This document shows, piece after piece, positions 41,726-50,100 of a stretch of DNA of 64,000 nt; the first letter of the stretch is position 1; every line of letters starts with the position of its first letter. The notes beneath the pieces are model-generated. The model ran no database searches. It saw only the letters and a list, made by a program, of their open reading frames with translations, and had not been told where the DNA came from. The stretch comes from UBA3946 sp002385755. Its GTDB lineage: Bacteria; Bacillota_I; Bacilli_A; ML615J-28; CAG-698. The stretch is from the NCBI GenBank assembly GCA_050953085.1, contig JBMNLX010000003.1, positions 124,001 through 188,000 of the forward strand. The letters run 5' to 3'. Position numbers and translations under genes: made by a program.

Positions 41726-43186
41726 ATGAACAACGCTTTTGTTATCTTCGGCGCGACCGGCGATCTCACCCACCGCAAACTGATGCCCGCGTTTTATAAC
41801 CTCGCCCACGAGGGCAATATCCCCGAGAATTTTGCGATTGTCGCCGTCGGCAGGCGCGATTACGACACGGAAAAGTACGCGCGGCTCGTGAAAGAATCAA
41901 TCGCCCGCCATTCGCGCTTTTCGCTGAAAGAAGATATCTGGGAAAGGCTAAAGGAGAGAATCCGTTATTTCCGTTTCAATTTTCTCCATGACGACTACTG
42001 CCGCCTCGCCGAATACCTGCGCGAAATCGACGCGGAAGCGCAAACCGGCGGTAACCGGATTTACTATCTTGCGGTGGCGCCCGAACATTTCGCGACGATC
42101 GTCGCCAATCTCGAGAAAAAATGCCTGCGGACGAACGGCGGGCACAGCCGCTGTATGATCGAAAAGCCGTTCGGCTCCGACCTCCGCACGGCAAAAGAGC
42201 TGAACGACCAAATCACCGCGGTGTTTTCCGAAAAAAACATCTTCCGCATCGACCACTACCTCGGCAAGGAAATGTTCCAAAACATCATGGCGATCCGTTT
42301 CGCCAACGCCATCTTCGAGCCGCTCTTGAACCGCGACCACGTCGAGCAGGTTCAGATTCTCTCCGCGGAAACGCGCGGCGTCGGCGCCCGCGGTCATTAT
42401 TACGACAACGCCGGCGAAATTCGCGACATGATCCAGAGCCATCTTTTACAATTGATATCGCTTATCGCGATGGAAAGACCGGCGGAGTTTTCCGACCAAG
42501 AAATCCGCGACGAGAAGGTCAAAGTCTTAAGAGCCTTAAGAAGATATTCGCCCGACGAAGTCGCGCGTTACGTCGTTCGCGGGCAATACGGCGTGGGCGA
42601 TGACGCGCTTGCCTACCGCGACGAAGTAAACGTTGATAAAAATTCGCCGACGGAAACGTTCGTGGCGATGAAACTATTCATTGAAAACGATCGCTGGCGG
42701 GGGGTGCCCTTTTACCTTCGCAGCGGAAAGAGAATGCCCGTCAAAGCGACGGAGATCATCATTGAGTTTAAAAACGCCGCCTACCGCGGCATTAACGCCA
42801 AAAACAATATCCTGGTGATTAAAATCCAGCCGGAGGAGGGCGTTTTCCTTCGCTTTAACGCCAAGGAAATCGGCGCCCGTCACAACATCATCCCCGTGAA
42901 GATGGATTTTTGCCAGAACTGCGAGATCGGCTTTAATTCCCCGGAAGCCTACGAAAAACTGCTGTTAGACGCCATGCGCGGGGAAGCGACGCTCTTCGCC
43001 CGTTGGGACGAGGTCGAGGCCGCCTGGGAGTTTGTTGACACGATCCGCGAGGCTTGGAAAAACGACGCTCCCGCGTTCCCCAATTACCGTCCCGGCGCTT
43101 GGGGTCCCGCGGAAGCCGAAAGGATCGTCGCCGCGGACGGGAAAAAATGGCTAGTCCTGCAAGGAGGAGAAAATGAAGATTTATGA
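41726..43186 (+). CDS. zwf: Glucose-6-phosphate 1-dehydrogenase
   Basis: First enzyme of the oxidative pentose-phosphate pathway, 486 residues. The nucleotide-binding motif is VIFGATGDLTHRKLMPAF and the active-site peptide is FRIDHYLGKEM near residue 175. YLRSGKRMPVK, a conserved substrate-side block, is present near residue 330. Together with gnd it makes NADPH. Its last codons overlap the next gene by 14 bases. Confidence 0.96.
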   Translation: MNNAFVIFGATGDLTHRKLMPAFYNLAHEGNIPENFAIVAVGRRDYDTEKYARLVKESIARHSRFSLKEDIWERLKERIRYFRFNFLHDDYCRLAEYLREIDAEAQTGGNRIYYLAVAPEHFATIVANLEKKCLRTNGGHSRCMIEKPFGSDLRTAKELNDQITAVFSEKNIFRIDHYLGKEMFQNIMAIRFANAIFEPLLNRDHVEQVQILSAETRGVGARGHYYDNAGEIRDMIQSHLLQLISLIAMERPAEFSDQEIRDEKVKVLRALRRYSPDEVARYVVRGQYGVGDDALAYRDEVNVDKNSPTETFVAMKLFIENDRWRGVPFYLRSGKRMPVKATEIIIEFKNAAYRGINAKNNILVIKIQPEEGVFLRFNAKEIGARHNIIPVKMDFCQNCEIGFNSPEAYEKLLLDAMRGEATLFARWDEVEAAWEFVDTIREAWKNDAPAFPNYRPGAWGPAEAERIVAADGKKWLVLQGGENEDL

Positions 43187-43796
43187 TATATCGATGGAAC
43201 TTAACCCAAATGTTTTCGTCTATAAAAATAAACCGGAAAAGAAACCGGTTTTCGAAGTTACGGAAAACGGCTATGTCACGGAAACAAATTTATCGCTTAA
43301 TTTGCATACCGGCACTCATATTGACGCGCCGCTTCACATGATCAAAGACGGGGCCGCGATCGGCGCTTATGATCTCGCGCGCTTCTTCTCCCCGGCTCAG
43401 GTTCTTGACTTTACGGGCGAAAAAGAAAAAATCTCCGCCGCGGCGCTTAAAGAAAAAAACGTTAAGCGGAACGTTTTCGTTATCCTGAAAACAATAAACT
43501 CGGAAAAAGAATATTTCGATCCCGAATTTATCTATCTTGACGAGTCGGGGGCCGGATACTTGCGCGACCAAGGCGCGATTGGCGTCGGAATCGACGCTTT
43601 GGGCATTGAACGCAACCAGCCGGGTCACCCAACCCATAAAATACTTTTAGGGGCGGGAATCGTCATCTTGGAAGGGCTGCGTCTAAAGGGCGTGCCCGAA
43701 GGCGATTATTTCCTTGCGGCGCCGCCGTTAAAACTAAACGGTTACGAAGCCGCGCCGGTTCGCGCCGCGCTCATAAAATGGGATAAAGCCGATTAA
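43173..43796 (+). CDS. Cyclase family protein (kynurenine formamidase-like fold)
   Basis: Metal-dependent hydrolase of the cyclase family, 207 residues. The family motif HTGTHIDAPLHMI (H-x-G-T-H-x-D) coordinates the metal near residue 50. Further typical segments are GVGIDALGIERNQPGHPTHK and LEGLRLKGVPEGDYFLAAPP. The substrate is unknown: some members open N-formylkynurenine, others act on other amides or isatin. Overlap with zwf suggests co-translation, but the metabolic link is not obvious. Confidence 0.88.
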   Translation: MKIYDISMELNPNVFVYKNKPEKKPVFEVTENGYVTETNLSLNLHTGTHIDAPLHMIKDGAAIGAYDLARFFSPAQVLDFTGEKEKISAAALKEKNVKRNVFVILKTINSEKEYFDPEFIYLDESGAGYLRDQGAIGVGIDALGIERNQPGHPTHKILLGAGIVILEGLRLKGVPEGDYFLAAPPLKLNGYEAAPVRAALIKWDKAD

Positions 43797-43813
43797 CCTT
43801 CGGCTTTTTTTTT
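43785..43813 (+). terminator. Rho-independent terminator after gnd-zwf-cyclase operon
   Basis: Stem AAAGCCG/CGGCTTT (43785-43791 and 43801-43807) ending in nine T. It overlaps the cyclase stop. Confidence 0.88.
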
Positions 43814-43861
43814 ATGATAAACCGCCCGTTTCCGCATAAACTAAGGAAAAAAGGAGGAAAC

Positions 43862-44764
43862 ATGACATATCCGAAAATGCCGGAAGCGGGATTCCGGGAA
43901 AAGGTCGTAACGGAAAAACTAACCCTGCCGCCCCAACGTCAAGACGAGCAGCCGGGCCGGGAAAGTCTGATGGACCCGGCGCCAATCGCGGAAAACCCCG
44001 ATTATCGGCCGAGCGGTAAAATGCGGGGAAAGGCGGCGCTCATTACCGGCGGCGACAGCGGCATCGGCCGCGCCGCGGCGATCCTTTTCGCGAAGGAAGG
44101 CGCCGACATCGCCATCGCGTATTTAAACGAAAAAGAAGACGCCGAGAAAACCAAGCGGCGGGTCGAGGAAATCGGCCAAAAATGTCTTCTATTCGAGGGC
44201 GACATTAAGGACGAGGCTTTCTGCAACGCGACGGTCGCCGGCGCAGTTTCCGCTTTCGGGAAAATCGACGTTCTTATCAACAACGCCGCCGTCCAATATC
44301 CAAAGACATCGATTATGGAAATCGACGCCGGCCAGCTCGATCTCACCTTCCGGACCAATCTTTATTCTTGTTTTTATTTTGCGCGGGCGGCGCTTTCTCA
44401 TATTCCCGAGGGCGGATCAATTATCAACACAACGTCGGTCGTCGCGTACGCCGGACATAAAACCCTTATTGATTACGCCGCGTCGAAAGGCGCCCTCGCG
44501 ACTTTCACGCGATCGCTCGCCCTAAATCTTGCCGACAAGGGGATCCGGGTTAACGCCGTCGCCCCGGGGCCGATTTGGACGCCGCTTGTGGCGGCGACTT
44601 CCGAACCGGAAAACGTAACGACCTTCGGCGCCGACACGCCGCTCGGGCGGCCGGGCCAGCCGTTTGAGGTCGCCGGGGCTTATTTGTTTTTAGCCTCCGA
44701 CGAGGCGGGCTATATCACGGGCGCGACCATTCACGTTAACGGCGGGAAATTCGTTTCCGGGTAA
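43862..44764 (+). CDS. SDR family oxidoreductase (YhdF/YghA-like)
   Basis: Short-chain dehydrogenase of 300 residues. The NAD(P) motif is TGGDSGIGRAA near residue 61, and the catalytic Tyr-Lys is in IDYAASKGALATFT near residue 203. The N-terminal extension of about 45 residues with DEQPGRESLMDPAP is typical of the YhdF/YhxD/YghA group, induced by general stress in Bacillus. The ATG follows AGGAGG at good spacing. The substrate is unknown. Confidence 0.92.
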   Translation: MTYPKMPEAGFREKVVTEKLTLPPQRQDEQPGRESLMDPAPIAENPDYRPSGKMRGKAALITGGDSGIGRAAAILFAKEGADIAIAYLNEKEDAEKTKRRVEEIGQKCLLFEGDIKDEAFCNATVAGAVSAFGKIDVLINNAAVQYPKTSIMEIDAGQLDLTFRTNLYSCFYFARAALSHIPEGGSIINTTSVVAYAGHKTLIDYAASKGALATFTRSLALNLADKGIRVNAVAPGPIWTPLVAATSEPENVTTFGADTPLGRPGQPFEVAGAYLFLASDEAGYITGATIHVNGGKFVSG

Positions 44765-44833
44765 TATATGGCAAGCGTATATACCGATTGATCTCTTTTT
44801 ACATAAACTAAGATGAAGAAAGGAGAAATGCTT

Positions 44834-45007
44834 ATGTGCCCTATCGGAACAATCGGTCATGCCGTCCGTCCCGGGGATACATTATGGTTAATAGCCCGGA
44901 GGCATAACACCACGGTCCGGGCGATCATGCTCGCCAATCCCGGCATTAACCCGAACAACCTGAGAGTCGGACAAATCATTTGCGTCCCGCAATTTTTCCG
45001 CGGATAA
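44834..45007 (+). CDS. LysM-domain mini-protein
   Basis: A protein of 57 residues that is almost only one LysM domain (GHAVRPGDTLWLIARRHNTT ... RVGQIICVP), a fold that binds N-acetylglucosamine polymers such as peptidoglycan. The ATG at 44834 is eight bases after AAAGGAG; earlier ATGs at 44813 and 44828 are badly spaced. No signal peptide is seen, which leaves its location open. Similar single-LysM proteins occur in Firmicutes, some around the spore coat. Its leader shares CATAAACTAAG with the SDR gene leader. Confidence 0.8.
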   Translation: MCPIGTIGHAVRPGDTLWLIARRHNTTVRAIMLANPGINPNNLRVGQIICVPQFFRG

Positions 45008-45018
45008 CGACAAACCAA

Positions 45019-45058
45019 AAACGGGGCGTCCGTTCAGGCGGCGGCCCCGTTTTTTTAT
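45019..45058. terminator. Bidirectional terminator between LysM gene and giant surface protein
   Basis: Nine-bp stem AAACGGGGC/GCCCCGTTT (45019-45027 and 45044-45052) with T7 on the plus strand; on the minus strand TTTTTGGTTTG follows. Confidence 0.82.
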
Positions 45059-46701
45059 TTCCAAGAGTCCTGATTATCGTGCAGACCCCAGGAAGGATCC
45101 TCATAAGGAGAGGATTTGCTGATGCGGATCTCGAACCGGCGGGTGCGCGGTTTCGTTCCCGCTTGAATATAGTAGTATTTCCCGTCCGCGCCCGCGACGT
45201 AATCGCCGATGTCGTTAAGCTCGTCGTTGTTGAAATATATCTTGTAAGTATAAGTATAGTTATCGCTCGAGACGGGAATGTCGACGGTGAAAGCGTAAAA
45301 ACCGCTCATGTTCCGGCCGAAACGGTATTTGTAGAAGGAGGTGGTCGGCAGGTAATACATCAGCACGCTGTTGTTATACCCGGTTATCTCGGAGAACGCG
45401 GGGAAATCCGCGACCGTGGGCGCCGGCGCGACGCCGATCGGCACGTCGGTATTAAAGTTCTTCACGTTAATCAAGATCACCTTGTCGATTAGTTCGTCCG
45501 CCTCGTGGGCCGGAATCAAAGTCCCGTTATCGTCGTAGTATATGTCAAAGATAATCGAGACGTTATAGACGATATCGGTAACGGTAATATGGTAGTAGAC
45601 CTGGCTCTCGCCGTCTTCCGAGGTAATGCGGTAGGTGATGATAACGTCCTCGTCGTCCCCGGGTTCCTGCCCGGTCTTAGGAATCAAAGTAAAGTCCGTC
45701 GCAAGCAACGCCTTGTCGGCGGGCGAGCTTTCGTCGTTTACTTCTTTCGTCCAATAGCCGTTCGGATATTGCGCGCTGTACGCCCGCCGCGACACGGTCG
45801 ACCCGGGCGGAAGATAAGGCAGGAAAATCGGCGTGTACTCGACGAGCGGGATGTTGGCGACGTAGCCGAGAATGCGGAAGTTTTCTTCTCCCGCCTCGTC
45901 GGCGCCGTCATAGTCGATCCCGGCGTAGTAAATCCGCGGCGAATGCAGCTCTGGACTTCGTTCCCCTGATCGTCGGAAACGAAAATCGTCCCGTAGGAAG
46001 TTTCCAGCGCCGACTCCGCGAACCGGATATCCGTCAAATACGCGCTCGTTCCCAGCTTCTTGGTGATCGTTAAAACGTCGGTAATAACAATCTCTTGCCC
46101 GTCGCGATAATAGCGGAAACTGAAATAATAATTTCCCGGCTTCGTCGTCTTGATCGATGATGATGTTCAGGTACCGGTCGGCGCTGTAGGCGATGCCGAC
46201 GATTTCTTCCGGCAGAATACGGCGCGTCCCGCCCATCGTTTCCCCGATGACGGAGATAGTCGAAATAGGACTCGGGATTGTCCGCGTAGAGGTTGTAGAG
46301 CCGCGCCGCGTAACTTTGGTCGACGCCCATGATCGACGGCGAAGTTCGTCACCTCGCGCCTCGCGGGCGCAGAAGACATTGTCAATACTGACGCGATTCT
46401 GGTTCTTGAAGACCTCGGTAAGTTCCATCGGCCGCTCCGTGATGTTATGCGTGTAGGTCGCGGCTCGTCGTCCCATTCGCCGGCGGTCAAGCGAATAATG
46501 GATCCTATACGTCCGATAACCGTTGTTATAGTACGATGTCGGTCGCCGGGTTCGAAGGTAATGTTGGTAATCGTCCGTGATACGGCGACAGGACGATCGC
46601 GTCGAGATAGCTGACCTCGTAGGTGCGGTTATCAAGATATGGCGCGAAAATCGTCCTCGGTGCTGACGCGCTCCAGGACAGGTTCTCAAAATCAAAATCA
46701 T
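45055..46701 (-). CDS. C-terminal part of giant surface protein (frame-broken at its 5' side)
   Basis: Open frame whose last 300 codons (45055 to about 45955) are coherent: Ig/cadherin-like strands such as DEDVIITYRITSEDGESQVY, YYHITVTDIVYNVSIIFDIY and YTYTYKIYFNNDELNDIGDY, ending in GLHDNQDSWK with no sortase motif or membrane segment. The upstream part mixes coding pieces with out-of-frame, arginine-rich nonsense, because the true reading frame jumps repeatedly between 45950 and 47165. It has no plausible start. I regard it as the 3' portion of the gene beginning at 52393, not an independent gene. Confidence 0.7.
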   Translation of the reverse strand: MILILRTCPGARQHRGRFSRHILITAPTRSAISTRSSCRRITDDYQHYLRTRRPTSYYNNGYRTYRIHYSLDRRRMGRRAATYTHNITERPMELTEVFKNQNRVSIDNVFCAREARGDELRRRSWASTKVTRRGSTTSTRTIPSPISTISVIGETMGGTRRILPEEIVGIAYSADRYLNIIIDQDDEAGKLLFQFPLLSRRARDCYYRRFNDHQEAGNERVFDGYPVRGVGAGNFLRDDFRFRRSGERSPELHSPRIYYAGIDYDGADEAGEENFRILGYVANIPLVEYTPIFLPYLPPGSTVSRRAYSAQYPNGYWTKEVNDESSPADKALLATDFTLIPKTGQEPGDDEDVIITYRITSEDGESQVYYHITVTDIVYNVSIIFDIYYDDNGTLIPAHEADELIDKVILINVKNFNTDVPIGVAPAPTVADFPAFSEITGYNNSVLMYYLPTTSFYKYRFGRNMSGFYAFTVDIPVSSDNYTYTYKIYFNNDELNDIGDYVAGADGKYYYIQAGTKPRTRRFEIRISKSSPYEDPSWGLHDNQDSWK

Positions 46702-47165
46702 AGCCGAAATTGACGTAAGTGGTGAAACTCGCGCCCGGCGGATACGTCATCTCGTCATAAGAATAATGGCGCAAATACAGAATCGCGGCCGTGGAAGAGC
46801 CGCCGCGGACAACCGGCAACTCATGCGCGGCGGCTCGTCGCTGTGATAATACTTGTATTTGATCGTATAGTCGCCCGCCCGGAGCGCGTCGCTGAAGGTC
46901 ATCGTGAACGAGAACGTCCCGCGACGATGAGACCGATGCGCGACCTGCAGTTCGTAATAGGCGGGATCGACCTCGGTGGTTCCAGTAGTAAAGTTTGATA
47001 TAACTGGCCGATGTTCCAACCGGCCGTAAGCACCCGTTCGCGGGTCGGTGAAAGTTCACGGTGATCGTCTGCGCCAGCGTGCGGGGGGTTAGCGATGTAG
47101 TCAGAGTACGTGCGCGAAGTTCCATCGACGACGACGGTCGTCGGGCCGCGGACTTTGCACGCCGG
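45950..47165 (-). other. Cluster of single-base frameshifts in the giant gene
   Basis: Reading on the minus strand, coherent protein continues only by switching frame. Likely points: about 47157 (one base missing; KVRGPTTVVVDGTSRTYSDY follows), 47091-47096 (C6 run, one too many), 47052 (T3 run, one too many; then FTDPRTGAYGRLEHRPVISN), 46828 (one missing; then AAHELPVVRGGSSTAAILYL), 46575 (then RTITNITFEPGD), and further shifts near 46540, 46460, 46350, 46260, 46130 and 45955. Between shifts there are no stops and the composition stays protein-like. Confidence 0.75.
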
Positions 47166-50100
47166 CCGCCGAGCCGCGGTTTCAGGGTAAGGCGCACCAG
47201 ATAGTCGGTGGAATAGTTATCGTCGGTCAGGAATACGGTGTTACTGTAGGCCGCCTGCGAGTACACGGTGAAATAGCCCAGGTCGATCGTCGTGTTCGAG
47301 GAGATGTCGCGATAGTCGTCGGCGTTGAAGGACATGTCCGGCGGCGCGTTGCTCGATATGACCTGGCCTTCATCGGCGCTCAATAACTCGACGAAGCCCG
47401 CAAGGTCGGATAGATAGGAACCGCCGTCGAAGTCCTCGATGCGCGCCGCGACCATCGCCATCGCCGGAACGACGGCGGAAGCGATCCGGAAGGTCGTCGT
47501 GGTCTGGGTGGATATGATCTGCTGGAGGCTGAGTTCGAAGGTGATGGTCCTGGTATTATAGTTGATCGTCGGATTGATCAAAACCGTACCGCTGCCTCCC
47601 ACCTCTTCAAGCCAGATGCTCTGACCTTCCTCAAGCAGGGCGGATTTATCGCTGTAGCGCGTCTGTAAGAGCGCCGTGTAGCTGTCGCGGATATCCTGAC
47701 TGAGCGGATCGCGTTTCGTGGAATCGATGGTTTCGTAATCGCTGTCAAAGGGCAGGATCTCCTTCAGACGGTACAGATCGGTCAGGTCGGTATTGGCCGG
47801 TAGGACCGAGCCGAAGGTGCTTCCCGATGATGTGGACAAGACGTACATCCCGTATAAACGGTTGGGACGGAAAAAGTCGGACAGGACCCCGTTTTCGACG
47901 TAATAAATGTACGAGGTGATCGGTTCGTCGTTGGAAAGCAGGGTGCTGTCGTCGCGCATCTCGAAATCTTCAGCGTAGACGAATTCCCCGTGCAAGGCGT
48001 AGGGATTTTCGGTAATGAGGCGCATCGGAATGTTTTTACCGCGGTAATACTTGTTCCTGTCCAAGTTGGACTGGGTGCGGTTGAAACGCGTCTCGATGGT
48101 GCTGGAAAGCCGCCACGGGTTGCTGTACTCCTCGTACGGCCCGCCGGAAACGACGGTGGCGCTGCCGGACACGTCACGCCACTCGGCATTGATGAGCGTG
48201 CTGGTGACGACCGATTCCACACGTCCCTTCTCATACGCGGTTCCGCCGATCGCGTAATACATCGTGGCGTAAATAGATGTTTCGCTGAAGCGCTCGACGT
48301 ACTGCTGCGTATATCGCCGCCACGTCCCGCCGACATATTCGTAACGATAACGCTCGTTATTGATGCGTTCGACCTGATAAGTATATCGTAAACGGTTCGA
48401 TTGCCTTCTGCTGTCTTCGTAAAAATATTCGTAGCCGGTAAACACGGCCTGGGTCGTGTCGTTGATGCGGGCGCTGTAATAAATACAGTCGGGGAAAATG
48501 TAATAACGGGCCGTACTCGACCATTCGTAAACCTGGTCAAGCCTGCCGATCAGGTCGACGTTCGGGTCCATGTTGACGATGAAGTCGAAATTCCCGCCCG
48601 ATCCCGATGCCGTCATCTCACCGTTACGGCCGCGCTGCAGGCGGCCGAAGATACCGCCGATGCCGCGTTTGCCTTCCGGCCACCGGGTGATGTCGCCGGC
48701 GACGGTATTATGGGGAAAGATGAAGTCATCGTCCGGATCGTAAAAATACGACGAGATGTCAGCATACGACATATTGACCTTATTGATCAGATCATAATTG
48801 TTCTGTCCACTCGGACGGTCCTCGACGTTGACGGCGCGGACCGAGCCGTAATGGATGGCGGTGTCGATGGATACCGTCGTGGTAACCGTGCTGCTTCCGC
48901 CAGTAACATAGGTCGCGCCAATGATTCCTCCGGCCACGTCGGTCGAACTGACATCCCCGTGGTTGACCATTCGGCGCATGACGCTCAAACCATAGCCGAT
49001 GACGCCGCCGGCCGAGGAGTAGATACCGGGACGTTCGTTGGTGCCTTCGGTCGTCGTGACCGAATTTGTACCGTCCGACTCGTCGGCGTAGTATTGCGTC
49101 GCGCTGGACGTTGTTGTTTTCGTGGAGTATTCAACGATCGTCTTGGTGACGCTGCTGATCTTGCCGTAGTTGATGCAGTTGGAAAGGATCGAACTTTGAA
49201 TATTGTTGACCAAAAAGCTCGTCGGTACGGAACCGGCCGTTATTTCCGAGTAAAGGCAGACGGCCAGGATCCCGCCGGCGCGGGCGTAGTTCTTGGCCAC
49301 GGCCAGCACTTCGCCGCTGTTGGCGGAGTCGTAGATCCGTGAAGTTCCAGCGCCAACCGCCGCCGCGACGCCGCCCGCCGTGATACCGCCGCGGAACGAC
49401 TTGACCGATCCGGCAACGTATTCGTTGTCATCGATGTCGATCAGATTAGAGTTGAGGTCGCTCAGGTTCGCGAACGTCACATTCCCCATGTTGATGACGT
49501 CCTGCACGGAACCGCGGTTGATCGTCACGACCCCCCCCGCAAAGATATTTACCTGGCCCTTGATGCCGTAGATAGTGGAACTGTACGTTGATTTCAAGTT
49601 GCCGTAGTTGACGGAATTGATGATCCCATACGTCGCGACCGGCCTGTTAGAATCGTCCTGATTCTGCAAGTCGCCGGCGTAATTCAGGTTGACCAGACCG
49701 GAAATGTAGACATTGCCGGTATAGGTCGTGCCTGAGGAGACCGTAAGCGGGGTGTTGTAATTCGCCAGGATGATATCGCCTTCGTTTAGGCAGTTCCGCA
49801 TGTATTTGTTGTTCGAAAGCGTCTTGGCAATGCCGGCGATCCAAAGCGAATACGAGTTATTCGTGATGGAGTAAAGGGTAATCTGCCCTTTGTTGTACAC
49901 GTTCAGGAAATCGACGTTTTCCTTAAGCGTGATCGCCGCGATCGAGACCTCGCGGTTGAACGTGCGATCGTGATAGGTGATGTCACCCTCGTTTTCGACG
50001 AAACGGAGCAACACCGGAGCAGAAGCGTTGGGATTATGGTAGACGCCGCGGAAATCGGCATCCGCGTTGATCGTGAAATTGGCGTAGTTCGTGGATTGCG

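Noticed and set aside
47782..48540. Long minus-strand frame rich in Arg, Ser and Thr inside the giant gene
   Set aside because: It is a shadow of the intact giant frame; the composition is that of shifted GC-rich coding DNA and no family is recognisable.
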